This document shows positions 33,901 to 47,083 of a stretch of DNA of 64,000 nucleotides, in pieces (within the stretch, counting starts at the first letter, position 1; each line of letters starts with the position of its first letter). The notes beneath the pieces were generated by a model. It had not been told where the DNA came from and did no database searches. It saw only the letters and a program-made list of their open reading frames with translations. The position numbers and the translations under genes were made by a program. This DNA comes from Phoronis australis (Eukaryota > Phoronida > Phoronidae), in assembly GCA_002633005.1 (NCBI GenBank), contig NMRA01000405.1, forward strand, positions 146,702-210,701. Direction: 5' to 3'.

Positions 33901-36900
33901 ACTTGAATGTGCATATATATCTTAAATTGGACCTTTCTCATCTTTTGTACATTCTCCGCACTCATTCGCCACTCAAATGCTATTTTAGAAACTTATTTCT
34001 CTGGATTTAATGAAGCATTTTCCTTAGTTGGATAAATTTGGACATATTATGCATATCTTCAAAAATAAGCACATTGGATTTGCTACAGGACAACCTACCT
34101 CTGGTCGACGTCACCCTTCACTAGGACCCAGGGCTTTGTTGACTGCATGTATTGATTGCCCAGGCGAGAAATTGATAGAATATTACGAATGCCTTCTCTC
34201 AACCTGAAAACAGATAATTCCCTCTAGGTAAGATTACGCAGGACCCTAGAAATCTCATATCTCAGAAATGGCCAACAGGATTCGTATTAAACTGTCACAC
34301 ACTTTATGCAATGTATAAATTGTGTATAATAAAATGTTCCACATTTACCCAAGGGAAAATCGTAAATTAGTACTTTTATGATTTTTATTAAAAATAGAAA
34401 ATTGCATGAAACACAACACAATGATACTGTAGAAACCTGTGGTAGAATTTTTGAGACTTCACCTTACACAGTCAAATTACATGAAGTATGGCTATGTTAT
34501 TAACGCTGCTGTGTAGTCAGCCAGCTAGCTGTATGAAGACTACGTGTGTGTTGAGCTCAGTCAGACCTCGAAATTGCACACAGACAGGGTAGTTCTGCTC
34601 GTCACCTCGCCGAAAAACTTGTATCAGCATGTAGTAAGTGCATGTAAAATCTGGGAGTCATCGGCTGTTTAAGTGAAAAAACAATCTAATAAATGTCATT
34701 TTCTTGCACAATTCTCCACCTTTTGTAACGAAGAAAATTATGTCGTCGTTTTCAAAACAGTACGCTCGTGACACGCGCATGTGCCACTTGTTAAATTTTT
34801 ACGACATCTCTGGGGAGATGACAACAGCTTCGCAACAACAAAATTTGTTCTGAAATTTTGTTTGTTGGTATCAAAATTCAAAAAACTTATGACAAAGTGA
34901 AACCAGTTCTGATAATCTGTGTCTCATGGCGACACCTGTCATAAGTAAGTCCTCATTTGTATGTGTATTGTATTTCTCGGCAGGACAGACATTTTTTGAT
35001 AGGGAAGAAGAGGCTACACATCAGGTGCTAAGATTTTTGAAACGAAAAAGCAACAATTTTAGCAATTAAATTTGTCCAAAATTGAAGAATGTCAAGTGAC
35101 CAAGTGGCATTTTTCGCGTCAACAACCCAGATACTTACTTGGAATGTTCCAAATTCGCAATATAAGTGCTAACTTCTCTGTTCACCAATGCAATCAACTC
35201 TTTTTCTTCACTCCCAAGGGTCATTTCAGGCACAATGCCACCGAAGTTCTTTTCCAGGAACGTTAAAGCCCTGAAGCAAAGAAAATGCAGCTGGAATGTC
35301 AATCTGGAAAATTTTCTCTATGATACCAGACAATAACACGAATGATCATTGAATCATTCACACAAGCTACAGTGTCACTTCCACAAACCACAGAAAGATT
35401 TGCTCAACAACGGAATTACACGAAACAACCACATTTCATTGATGATGAATTATCAAACCAAACAAAAGTAGCTGGTCTGGCGTGAATGAGTTTTGATTCG
35501 CTGACACCATGTTGCAGACTGTACCATACATATAACTCAGACTTCTATGCTAATAACTCGGAAAATTAACAGTCACTTACAAGGATGTTGCATTTTGACA
35601 ACCAGTTTCAACCACTGAACAGCAGGCTTCAAACTGGTTGTAAAGATACAGGGCCCATGTAAGTGACTGTGGCTGATAATTCAATCCTCATACACAAGTC
35701 CAAATTATCAAGAGAATCACCTGCACAAAACTTGATAGCCTCATAAATTTGAGCTCCATAAAAGAAAACTTCCAAAAAGTGGCACAAAACACTAGTGTAA
35801 CATGTACAACCAAGGTGCCCGTTTTATTACAAGTCACCAATCTGGACGTAGTTAAGATGCTCATAACTTTGATTTGCGAACATTTCATTAAAATGTGACT
35901 TGTACAAGTCTGAATAGGAAAAAGTTATCATCCCATTGTGAAACAAAAAAAAATATTCAGGCTGAGAATTTGTCACTACAACAAGCAATAGCCACTTGTT
36001 GGAGGTACCAAAATTTTAGAATCAATTTATTTAACGCCAGTTATTCAGCGGAGAAAACTAGTTCTCAAAATGCAGGACCCCTGAAAATGCTTATTACCTA
36101 TAATAAATAAACACTACTACTATACACCACGGGCATATGTACATAAATCTTCGTTACCATTTAATAGGGAAAACACAATAATAAACACTTGAAGTCACAT
36201 ATCACACACACACACCTATTGATGAAGTTCCCCAAATTATTCAGCAGCTCGCTATTGTTCTTCAGAACAAAGTCATCCCAGCTGAACACAGAGTCTTGCG
36301 TCTCTGGACGAACAAAGAGAAGGTAGAAGCGCCAGATGTCTGCCGGGATCGCCGTATCCTTGGCGTTGTTACCGAACACTCCTACACCTCGACTCTTGGA
36401 GAACTTACCGTCTTCGTAGTTCAAGTACTCTGCGGCGATAAAATGGGCAGTTGAAACTGAATGCTTTCAATGCAACACCCGGTAGAGTGCAGAGTAGACA
36501 ATTTGATATAAAGAACTTTCAATAAAGCCCAACAAGAGTCATAAAAGAGACACTCTCATGAAACACAAAGCCACTGATACGTTGTACAGAGTAAACAGTA
36601 AAGCAAATGTTAAGTATTTTAATGAAATTGCCAGTTATGCTTTTGTTGCCGAATTTATTAAAGGACACAAAGGTTATACAGACCTCATGAAAAATTACAA
36701 ACATAACTTCAGTTGCAATGTTTTCGTCTTCTAAAAATGCATCATCACATCTACTTACGAGCGTCCTAGCTATGATTAGACTTACAACCTTGATACACCC
36801 GCCCCACTTTACCTGTAGCTACCAGGTGGTTGACTAAAGTGTAATTTTCTCCCGTGCCTAGAAGGGAACACGGGAAGACGACGCTGTGAAATGGTACGTT

Positions 36901-39900
36901 GTCTTTGGCCATGAAGTTGTACAACTCCACCTAGAAACAGAAGTATATTGATGTTGCAGGTGATCATGTGATGATCTATATATATCCTCGACTATATTTG
37001 AGAATAAATAAGCCCACAAGTGCAGTCAGCTCAGATGGTCGTTGAAAAACTGAGGAAAGTAAGCAATTACATGTACAACGTGTACCAGACCGACGGCAGT
37101 TATTTTTTAATATGTAATGGTTCTAGGGGATGTTTACGGATATCATCTGCATTCTAAAATGCACTACAAAATTGAGCGCACGCGATTGTTACAAAGAAAA
37201 ACATGGTGGTGATAATCCTGAATGGTTTGGCAACAGCAGAATAGCAACCTGTTGACAATGTAGTCGATATAATTTTTGAAAAATATCGGTTTTACAGGTC
37301 TATCTCTCGCATACACTTCCATGGGAAACACAAGTGAATTGGTTTGTTTACTCTACCTTGTTAACTATACAAGATGCTGGATGAAAACATGGTCTTGTGT
37401 ATTGGATAACGGAAGATGTAGAAGAACCAAATTTGACTTCACCGATGTTTGATAGTGCATTCTACATTAAATGTGAACACCTTTGCTAAACATTTCATGC
37501 CTTAGGTATTTAGCCACTCTAGTTTCTTGAAAAAAAAACTTTCAGTTCTCACCTGTTGGGGGTTCTTCCACCATCTCTCCCACTCAGGTGTGTAGTTGGC
37601 AGTGATGGACAGATAACCAATCGGTGCATCAAACCACACATAGAACACCTGCATAAACAATGTTAGGCAACTTGAATGTACCACAAACATGGCTGCGCCA
37701 CATCACTAACCAAGCTTTATTTTTTCCAAGTCATTAGGGAGGCCTTTGTATTCACTCAATCAGGCTATATATGTCACTGTTACTCTTTGACAGACAGAAG
37801 CTTTGTAAACAAAACAGCATCAGTAGAAGTCAGAAATTCATTTTTCATAGACGCGAAGCTGTAGTGAAAATAGATAAGAATTCAACGTCAAGTAAATGAG
37901 TTTCATAACACCGACAAAACTTATGTATTCTAAGACAAAGCTGAAAATTAACCACAAGGCAAAAGAAATTACTCACATATTCTTATCAAGCACTTGATCA
38001 TCGAGACAAGTCCCCCAACTTAGCTTTGAATAGTTATCCTTCTAGTAATCAGTCTAGCACCAACCCCAACCCCCATACTCCAGCAGCATACCCATTCAAA
38101 GGTACAGATGGGGGCTTCTTGATGTCAAATGCGAAGCATCTCAGTTCCAGATGGCCCCTCACCCTGCAGTACCCCTACCTTGTCGGTGTACCCCTCCAGG
38201 GGTACAGGCGTGCCCCACTTGAGGTCACGAGTGATACACCTGGGTTTTAGACCATCCCTCACCCATGACTTGGTGATCAGCTTGGCATTAGCCGTCCACA
38301 GACCCTCATCACAGGTGGTGTCCAAGAAATTGACCAGATCCCCCTCAATCTATAGACACGCAGAATGAGTTGAGAGCCACACAATCCAATCTCGAGATCA
38401 ATCTAAAAGCTTCCAAGTGAAGCATATTATTACAACAAGGTAAATTCCCTTCATTACATTCCAGTGACATAACGAGAGGACTACTCAATGAGCATGCCAG
38501 AAAACTGGCAACTGAACTTTTACCAAAGCATGGTGAACTCTGTAGAGGAGTTAGCACGCATGCAATTCTGTTTCAGTAAGAAAATAAACAGAAGTTACTA
38601 TTCTGAACTAATTCAAATCTTAAAATCAAGACTTGTTACTTTCAAGCTTAAAACGTTATATTTAACCTTTACAACAGTAAAAGGTTTTATATTTTTGTTT
38701 AATTCATCCAGGAACACAGCATAAGCGAAGAAGCTTTTTGGCAAAAACCTGAAGGGCCCCTTCACAACTCAGGTAACCTGTCTTGATCACGTACTTTTCC
38801 TTTGGTACTAGGTGAGTGTGTGTGGGGTATTGAGCCCAAGAGGGAAATTTATCAATACCGAGTGCACGGTGTAGTCCTAACTTTCCATTTGACACTTGCC
38901 CTTAAATTCGGATATCTCTATTTTTCATTTTTCAACTGTTACCAGCTATACACCATTTGTAGGGGCAAAGCCATTTGTAGGGGCCAGGCCATTTATAGGA
39001 GCAAGGCTATGTGCAGGGGCAAGGCCATTTGTAGGGGCGATGTCATTCGTAGGGGCGAGGTCATTCGTAGGGGCGAGGCCACTTGTAGGGGCGAGGCCAT
39101 TTGTAGGGGCGAGGCCATTTGTAGGGGCGAGGCCATTTGTAGGAGCGAGGCCATTTGTAAGGGCAAGGCCATTTGTAGGAGCGAGGCCATGTGCAGGGGC
39201 GAGGCCATTTGTAGGGGCGAGGTCATTCGTAGGGACGAGGCCATTTGTGGGGGCGAGGCCATTTGTAGGGGCGAGGTCATTCGTAGGGGCGAGGCCATTT
39301 GTAGGGGCGAGACCATTTGTGGGGGCGAGGCTATTTGTAGGGGCGAGGCCATTTGCACTGCCACATACCAGATTTCCTTGTTTCAACAAGCTCATTCCCC
39401 AGTTTGGCAACCTGGGAATTTTGCCAGTTGACATTAGTGGAAAAAGTGTTGAGCCCTCAGGCACCAACTGTGTCACTACCATACAGCATTTTGTAAACTT
39501 TACACATAAACATTTCAAAACACTCACAGATTTAATTATGAGCACAGCCATGGTGAAACAACACATGTACTCACTGAAGGTAAGTCAAGGAACAGATGAT
39601 TTGAAGACTTGACTACAGGTGTGCTACCACAAACTTTGCATTTGGGGTTGCGCAGCTCAGGAGCATTGATTAACTTGCCACATTTGTCACACTGGTCCCC
39701 TCTGGCATCGCCATAGTTACAGAACGGACAGGTGCCCTCCACAAAGCGGTCAGCAAGGAACCTGTAGAAAGAATGAAAAGTATGCAATCCACAGAGTAGA
39801 GCTAATCAGTTTATGGAGACTAAGTCCAATGGCCAGTCAGGAAAGTTATGTTCTGCTGTCCTAAAAAGATGTAAACTATGTGTGACTGATGGTTTAAAGG

Positions 39901-42900
39901 AATCTTACATAATAGCTATGCTGTGTTGACACAGCGCTACTCTTTCATTGACACCAGGACTAGACTACGAATGACAACACACAGAAAATTGATCTCTCAG
40001 GCAAAGGGTCCACGTGATTACCCAAATGCAGACAAGTAAACAGACCACTTTTTGACTACCGTTACATAACTTATTCCCAGATTAGCCTTTACTGCATTTT
40101 ATGTGTAAACTCATCAATCTTTAGCCTACAACTGTTCACTTGTCTGTCTCATGAAAAGTTCTTCATGACCTAAGTCAGAAATATGGTCTTGCGCTCCACA
40201 CAACTATTTTGGAAAAATGATTAAAATTCATTTGAGCAAAAGCACAAAGCATCCGAGAATATCACGCACAAATGCAAGTAACCGAGATAATTTTTACAAA
40301 TTTTTCTAGACTACGATACGCTCATAATTACTCGGCTAAACTGTTTCTACTATTTGTAAAGTGGGAGCTTCAGATCAAATTTCTTTCTAAAGTCTTATGT
40401 CACTTTTCATAAAACAGACCCCTGAATAGTCACTGTACACACTAATTATTATAATTTATGTGACTCCATCATGAAAAAGAACTGTGGAGGAAAAAACAGT
40501 GAAAGCACAATGTTTTGGAGACCCAGAGGCTGACTTGCAAAGTGTATGAACTTTAAGAAGCAGACTTAAGCCTGCTGCACACAACTGCTGCGTGCCAAGC
40601 CAGCAGCAGTCTCATGACAGGATTGCTCAGTAGCCATTATTATGTGGCTGACGAACATTGAACAGTGAGATGCTTGCTTTGCGTGATGGCGAATCAAATC
40701 TACACAGCATTTAACAACACTTGTCACATCTTGTTCCAAGTGGAAATTTGCATAAAATCTTGTAAATTCATGACCTATGACCTTGACGCATGTGAAGGAA
40801 AATGTCTACCTGTTACATTTTTCACAGAGTAATTGTTCCACTTGGTCCTTCAGAATTTTTCCATTTTTATACAGATGCCAGAAGATATCCTGGGCTATTC
40901 TGCAAGTGAACAGAGATGAGATGAAATGCAGAAAATATTCAACAAGGGATGACACCTTTGCCAATTAATTCATAAATAGAAAGATTTCATCGTCCACTCA
41001 ATAGAAACATTATTGGCCAATTTCATGAGAATTGCTGTTGTCTCCCTTATAGAAACCTATTTTTAAAGTTTTATGAAAATCTGCCAATGACCTCCGAAGA
41101 TACAGACTGAGGTAAATAATAAGACTGCTACTAGGGGGCACAGCATTGGGATCAGATCCATTCGAAAGTTGGTGCCATCCGTTATCACATTCATATGAAC
41201 ACACTTTCCAAATTTCACAAAGATCATTTCATACCATTCCCATGTACAGTTAAAAACAAACATGATCTTATCTAGAATCAGGCACGATTAAACTTGGCAA
41301 ACAACCCTATTGTGTTAATACACTGTGGTGTGCTTAAGTGGGCCAGAGCTTACAGCCACACAAATGAATCAGTAGGTGGAAGTTGAGACTGATTTCTCTG
41401 AAAGTCAACCATTGTTACGTGTATGACGTTTTTTGGTGATAGCATTTCACCAAAAACATCTTCTTCACAACATTTGTTGAAATTCCTTTTGTAAATAGTA
41501 TTTTTTAAATATCGTGAAAGTATAGCAAGAGATGAATAAAACAACACAACCATTGAAGTCAACAAGAACCACGCGACTGTATTCGGGGAAGACAAATACA
41601 AAAACAGGACTGGGGTCAAAGGTTAATCTACAAATATCAGTTAGCATCAGGCGTGCTGTTAACAACATAATTACTGGATTACATGAGCCTATCAGGTGAA
41701 CGTAGGCTATCAGAGAGCTGAAATATGTAAATATTGGTATGCCAACCTCCCCTTAGTATCGTTGTCTAACTGATAACGATACGAGTGTAACCCAGAGGAC
41801 GAGAACATCAGAGATATTTGCCACCAGGAGCACCACATTAGCTGGGTTTGTGCAAAAAATCAACATAGTCCCTCGAGCAGTTTGGTGGTTAGAGGCTGTT
41901 GCCAAAAATGGATTAAAAAATATTAACAAAGGCTACTAGCTGACAAAAAATACATCAAATCCATCTGAAAACGGGAAGGAGTCGTCGTTTTATAAAAATA
42001 AAATTATATACTGGTACCAAATTTCATGAATCAAGGAGCTCCAAAAAAATAAAATGCAAAACAACTGAAACAGCCACCAGAGGGCACAGCTGAAGTCTAA
42101 TCGGTCTGAAACTCGTCATCTGTCGTCAGCTTCATAGGAACACATCTGCCAAATCTCATAAAGATCCTGAAAGCGGATTAGGAGATACAGCAGGGAACGC
42201 CGAATGCCCAGACAGAAATCACAGCAATATGTATATGTGGGTGCATAATAAAAAGATGCACTGGTGATTACTTGGTCTGTTGGTGTGTAGATGTCCTGCC
42301 AAAGTAGTCGAAGTCTATATTGAACCAGTCGTAGATCTCAGCGTGCAGGGCATTGTACTTGTCACAGATCTGACGGGGCGTCAAGCCTTCCTCGACCGCC
42401 TTTGTTTCCGTTGCCGTGCCATATTCGTCTGTCCCACTGATGTAAAGAACGTTGTAGTTCCTCAGGCGACAATATCTGCAAGGCAGTTCAGAACATAACA
42501 ATGATACTTAGGGACCATTCACAATTATCGCAATTGTCACAAGCGTACAAAGTGTACACCTTTCCAGACCCGTTTCCCCTCAAAAGCATATAAAAATGGC
42601 GACATCTTGTAAGTTTCTGCAAAGGTGTTAAACTGCAAGTGTGTTTTGAAGTTAAATGTCAGTACTACGCAGCGACTAGCTATAATAAAGCACTGTCATG
42701 ACAATGCCATGCTTATTTAAAATAACAAAATTTCCGAACTAAGTTGCATGAAGACTTAATAAAGAGAGTAGAGCTAATCAATTACATGAAATCAGTGAGC
42801 AGAATCAAACAACATGACCTAATGATCTGTCAACGTTCTCTGATTGGGAAACTGGCACAGGATCACAAAATAGATATTGCCTGATAGTGAATTGCTTACA

Positions 42901-45900
42901 ATGCTGATTCTTGAAACCAAATCCCAATTTTCGCCTTTCTACTGCCCGATACGACCGTTTTTGCCTGAGACAGCGGATAAGCATCGAAACCTTTATGTAA
43001 CTTAATATCAAGGGCATAAATAAAACTGGCATCAAGTAGCCATTATGGAGTATACAAGAAACAAGTGTATGTCGTATGTCAAAGCTGATATTAGGCTGGT
43101 TTCGTCTCATGTTACTGACCGTGAAATATGTGCGCGACTTGATAACAAATTTAACTTAAAACACTGAATTGGTGTGAAAAAAGTTAAAAAGAGACAGATT
43201 GAGGGTGAAAATTTTGTAAACAGCTGAGTCAAAAAGCACAGGCGTATCCAGTGGAGGGGTCAAACAGCCCGGAACTCTCCCCCTTCGCCAAAGCAAAAAA
43301 CGAAAACCACACCGAAAATGGACCATTTCTATTTGTCTCAGTTCTGTAGACAGCTGAGGACAGAGATCAAGACGATAAATTGTATTACCGGTTTATTGCT
43401 CATTCTTGTGTTGATAAAGATATATTCTACTACCAAGGCCACATGCCACAAAATGGAAGAACATACCTAGAAAAGACATCGGCGCTCAAGACACAACCAA
43501 TGATGTTGCCCAGGTGAGGAACATTGTTAACGTAAGGTAATGCACTGGTTATCAGAACGTTCTTGGCGCCCTCTTTTGGCAAACTGAAATGAAAGATAAA
43601 ATTTACAAGGGGCAATGATATGAATTTTACAAAAGTCATGATCTGAAATTAGTAAATTAATATACATTTGATTGTATGATTTTAAGTTTATCCAAATGTT
43701 TACAACACAACTATTCAATGAAATGTCTCAAATCCTTAAAATTAAAACAGTTATTGTAGCTGGTTTAACATCAAAGCCCTCAGGATATTCCTTAAGAGAC
43801 CAGTTAGACCCATTTTGCATAACAGCACATATTTAAAAAAGGGCCACTTAAATGGAAAAGTTTAACACTGCAAAACCAATTACTTCATAACTTGCAAAAC
43901 CATTACTATATAATTTAAATATGATGTAGACTTCTGCACCCACCCCTTCAGTGAACAAAAGTAGGATATCTTACATGGGGTGAACCCTGTCAACAGGTGG
44001 GGCTAGTCTACTCTGTCCGTTTGTCCACCCCTCCACGGCTGCTGACAACTCCTCTGCTGTAACCACTGTCTCTGACCCACTAACCTGAAATACACACATT
44101 TGTGGCCATATTTGACACTATTTGTGAGAATTAATATGTACTTTACATCCATTAGATGGTCCAAATAAACAGAACAAGAAAGGTAACAGTGCATCTTTAA
44201 AAAATAAGAATGTATTTGATTATGACTCACCTCTGTGGACTTGATTGATTCCGATACGTGACCGGAGGCTCTCTTTGAGGTGGCACAGAGAGGAGCAGGC
44301 TGTGACAGCAAGGAATTCTGGGGAAATTAGCAACATGAACATTAAAACTTAACAGCTGGCCATGGAAAAGACAATTAATGAGAGCGTAAAAATCTAAGGT
44401 CTGAAGAAATGTCACTGAATAGTTTGTTTTCACACTGAAACCCAGTTTGTAAATTAAAAGCTTTATTTAACTCAGTAGACTCAATCAAATTAAAATGGAT
44501 CTTTGTACAGGCACATGAAACTGTTCCAGTGGATCCCAGGGAGACATTTATCAGAATTTCTAAGTTATTAGTCTCTCACTGTAAGCAGATGGTTGATCAG
44601 TGGCAGACATGTTTTCGTTATACCACAATTCAATGCGTAGACAATTTCATTCATTACCCCTTGAACGGACATGGCTTTGAATGTAGTATATTACCTTGAA
44701 TACTGAGATGCCCTTATTGCCGGTAACACTAGTGACGGCTCGCTTGAAGGCATCCTGGTGCTTGCACCTTGAAAACCAGTGCAACACATTGCTGTAGCCA
44801 TTGTCAAGATCTAGAAAACAATATCACGGTTGTGAAGAAAAATACGAAAATTGATACAAGAACTTATCAGTGGTCAAATGATGAGATCATAACAGTGACT
44901 TGTTGCTTTAGTTTAAGTTTATGTAGGACCCTAAAAAAATGACCAAATTTTGGCAAACTTCAGAGCCCTCATAACTCAGAAATGACTGCTCAGATTTGTG
45001 TGAAATTTTGACATATTACCATGAGTTATGCACTGTTCCCCAACTCTGTTAGGAATCGTTTTTGAAATTTTCCACTTTTGCATGAGGGGATATAAAAAAA
45101 TAGGACTTTTCGATTTTTAAGAAAAAACTCATAAGTTGCATAAAACAAAAACCAAATTATAATTTAGAGTACAGTAACAGCGTTTTTGAGATTTCATCTT
45201 GAACATTTATGTTGAACGAAACTTGGTCACGTGTTGATACCGTTGTTTTGGTATGTTTTGTTAAATTTTACTAAAAAGACATGACCTAATGCATAGACCG
45301 GTAAGAAGTCAAAAATCAAATTCTACAGGCTTTCTATTTTTACTGAGTTAAAATCTACAGTTTTGTAGATATTAGGCTACCGACACCAACAAGTCAATAA
45401 GGTCCTACAAAACCTTAAGGTAAAAATAATTCAAGATAAATATTAAGTCACAATGCAGCACATCAAATCACCGGAGACCTGCAGGTCACCAAATGAAGTC
45501 ATGAATCATGTTCCAAAATTGCAGAGTTTTAACGAGAGTTAATGAGTGTAAAGAGAAAACTAGGGCTATAACGATATATTTCATTGCCATCCCAAATCAA
45601 AATGAAATTTACTACCATTTGTAATACATAACTTCAGTTCAACAGTTTTTGTCAAGTGCATATCACACAAGCCTAAAAATCGACTTGATCCGAAATAAAA
45701 AGCAATGAAATACTTCACTTACCTTTATATAGTCGTGACGTGTTATCACTGAAAACGGGGTAAAGTGAAGACCAAATCACAACATCAGCAGATGATAACT
45801 GGTTCTAGAAATAAAAAAGAAACTTTCAAAACATACCGTATGTGCAGTTGGATTTAATGACATGAAGGTTTGTTTACGTGATTGTACACATACATAAAAA

Positions 45901-47083
45901 TGAAAATGCGGGATGTGCTTTCTAATACAGTGGACATACCGAAGTAATTGTACCCACAGATTGATTAATAAAGCCTGTGTACCAATAAAAATCTACAAAA
46001 AGAGGGCCCCTGACTTTATTATGTCCCTTGCGAGAACATATAAGCAAACATTTGAAAGACGATGTGTTTGCCCATCATACTTCATTAATTTTGTATAGCG
46101 AATTCTGAAATTCACTCAATTCTGTCTGGGAATGACATCAGCAACTAGTCCCATGTTTGCACACAGGGGTCGCTACAGTGTGAGTGGAAAATATGCCCTT
46201 TGGACCTAATTCCATTTTTTACGAATTAAATAAAATTATAAAATTGGAAAATCTGGGAGTATACTCTTAAGCATGTGTTTAAAAACATCAAGTAACTTGA
46301 AAAACACTTAATGTTAAAACTGGAGCAATCAGTTACAATATTTTAAACTGTAGCATGATCAAACAGTTAAGTGATTGCCATGCAAACTTATACCAACAGC
46401 TTCAAGAACCAAATGATTGCTTGTAATTCAGAATTACAATACAATTACAAAAAAATAACTTGAGTGTTAACACACTATTTTGTCGACACTCATGACCCGA
46501 TCTTACTTGAACAAGATACTCTTGGTCATCCAGGGCTTGGTTCAACTCAGTCAATAGTTGTCTCAGTGTGGTCACAAAATGAGAGTTGATCTTTCCTCCA
46601 GACAGACTGCTAATCAAAACTGGGACAAGTACAGGCTAAAAAACGAAAAGACTTAAGTGTTAAGGAGCGGTGTAAAAATCTTTCGACGCATACAATAAAC
46701 ATCATTGGTAAGTGGCCCAAAAAGGTTGCTCGCCTCAACATGTTTACCTTGGGCGGTGTAAATGAGAGGTGTGGCATTGAAACTTCAAGTTGTCTGATGT
46801 TAAGCTTCAGAATATGACTTTATATTAAAATAAGTAATATGTTATCCCCTCGCAAACTTTGAGCGAGTGCGGTGAAAACAAATACTTCACAACCCACTCC
46901 TTGAAGCATGCATACGTACCTGTAATATTGAACTCTCCCATTCCAACCAACTGTCCACTTCAAGTAACTCATCGGCCATGATGTATTTGCATGCAGCATT
47001 AGGGGAGGACAGGAACTGGCCGGGGCTAACCTCCACAACAGGCAGCTTATTATGGAGGAGATTGCTAGAGACTTGCTGAGAAG
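29913..47083 (-). CDS. MARS1: Methionine--tRNA ligase, cytoplasmic, 5' partial
   Basis: Charges tRNA-Met with methionine. Twenty coding exons with consistent phases, in transcript order: 47083-46920, 46635-46507, 45804-45723, 44810-44695, 44317-44231, 44084-43975, 43583-43467, 42475-42272, 40899-40810, 39761-39575, 38349-38179, 37648-37553, 36930-36813, 36429-36216, 35270-35139, 34203-34099, 33186-33003, 31980-31888, 30905-30807, 30059-29913 (TAA). They give 880 residues; human MARS1 has 900. Domains in order: GST-like N-terminal region, linker, class I catalytic core with HLGN (HIGH) and FSKSR (KMSKS) motifs, zinc-knuckle insertion with paired CxxC, anticodon-binding helical domain, WHEP domain, and a Lys-rich tail (KKKGKKK). 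The first exon (about 35 residues and ATG) was not located; exon 47083 begins in phase 1. The GST-like and WHEP parts are those that place MARS1 in the multi-synthetase complex or bind RNA in other animals. Confidence 0.95.
32168..32322. mobile_element. MITE with inverted ends and two CRE palindromes
   Basis: The left arm begins CTGGGCCCAGTTGCATAAA, and the right arm, read inward on the other strand, begins CAGGGCTGAGTTGCATAAA. The arms pair over about 75 bp with mismatches. Each arm has a perfect TGACGTCA (32210-32217 and 32258-32265). It lies in a MARS1 intron and has no coding capacity. Confidence 0.7.
32597..32872. mobile_element. Foldback element with about 88-bp arms
   Basis: Left arm about 32597-32685 and right arm about 32780-32872 are inverted copies, about 90% alike. 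Shared landmarks are GATAATCACTTACTT, CAGGTTCGA, CAGACGTTTCGG and AGGCCTTTTTCGATGAG. The loop is about 95 bp. It is inside a MARS1 intron, roughly 130 bp from exon 33186-33003. Confidence 0.8.
33003..35270 (-). other. MARS1: Anticodon-binding domain exons of MARS1
   Basis: Exons 35270-35139, 34203-34099 and 33186-33003 encode the helical domain that reads the CAU anticodon, including [15 protein letters not shown] and the helix block [20 protein letters not shown] followed by PYMP. The conserved N-x-Y and W residues of the family are present. Confidence 0.85.
34225..34475 (-). repeat. Dispersed repeat family A, copy 4
   Basis: Minus orientation, in a MARS1 intron. Recognisable by TCTCAGAAATGGCCAAC, AAAATGTTCCAC and TTTTGAGACTTCACC read on the plus strand. 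Confidence 0.55.
38952..39356. repeat. 18-bp minisatellite, about 22 units, in a MARS1 intron
   Basis: Units of GAGGCCATTTGTAGGGGC with scattered substitutions (GTCATTCGTAGGGGCGAG, GCCATGTGCAGGGGC). Because 18 is divisible by three, most reading frames on both strands stay open, which produces several false ORFs of 120-240 codons. It lies between exons 39575 and 38349. Confidence 0.95.
40165..40398. mobile_element. MITE family C, copy 2
   Basis: Opposite orientation to the copy at 21787-22007. It begins GTCAGAAATATGGTCTTGCG and ends with a complementary AAATTTCTTTCTAAAGTC. Internal matches include CACACAACTA and a block around TCTAGACTACGATACGCTC. Intronic. Confidence 0.6.
41010..42200 (-). 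repeat. Family B repeat copies (two) in a MARS1 intron
   Basis: Two minus-strand copies, about 41010-41270 and 42050-42200. Read on the plus strand each has a core like ACTAGGGGGCACAGC or CCAGAGGGCACAGC followed by a block resembling AACACATCTGCCAAATCTCA and TAAAGATC. They are the complement of the units at 1680-2640. The sequence between them, 41271-42049, holds nothing recognised. Confidence 0.5.
44695..47083 (-). other. MARS1: GST-like N-terminal domain exons of MARS1
   Basis: Exons 47083-46920, 46635-46507, 45804-45723 and 44810-44695. [20 protein letters not shown] matches the thioredoxin-fold end, and SWLEWES and [16 protein letters not shown] match the helical half of the GST-like fold of animal MARS1. 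For exon 46635 the acceptor after a T-rich tract at 46636-46650 was preferred over one 16 bases further in, because only the former keeps phase. Confidence 0.88.
44920..45390 (-). repeat. Dispersed repeat family A, copy 5
   Basis: The most complete copy, minus orientation, in a MARS1 intron. Landmarks on the plus strand in order: TAACTCAGAAATGACTGC, CTGTTCCCCAAC, AATTTTCCACTTTTGC, TTGCATAAAACAAAAACC, AGCGTTTTTGAGATTTCATC and, further right, AAAATCTACAGTTTTGTAG. Confidence 0.6.

Larger units (their letters stand above)
36216..43583 (-). other. MARS1: Catalytic core exons of MARS1 (HIGH to KMSKS)
   Basis: The Rossmann fold starts in exon 43583-43467 ([19 protein letters not shown], the HIGH-type motif). 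Exon 42475-42272 has [10 protein letters not shown], and exon 39761-39575 has the zinc-knuckle insertion with four Cys pairs (CPFC, CDKC, CKVC and its partner in the preceding exon, CEKC). Exon 37648-37553 holds the WFDAPIGY methionine-pocket motif, and exon 36429-36216 holds [10 protein letters not shown], the KMSKS-type loop. All residues expected for activity are seen. Confidence 0.92.

Noticed and set aside
38802-39612. Three overlapping ORFs of 206-238 codons
   Set aside because: All run through the 18-bp minisatellite, whose unit length keeps frames open. They begin at non-ATG or unsupported starts and lie in a MARS1 intron.
46507-46619. Shorter version of MARS1 exon 46507-46635 using the acceptor CCCAG
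   Set aside because: It breaks the phase with the upstream exon, while the acceptor 16 bases upstream keeps it and has a stronger T-rich tract.
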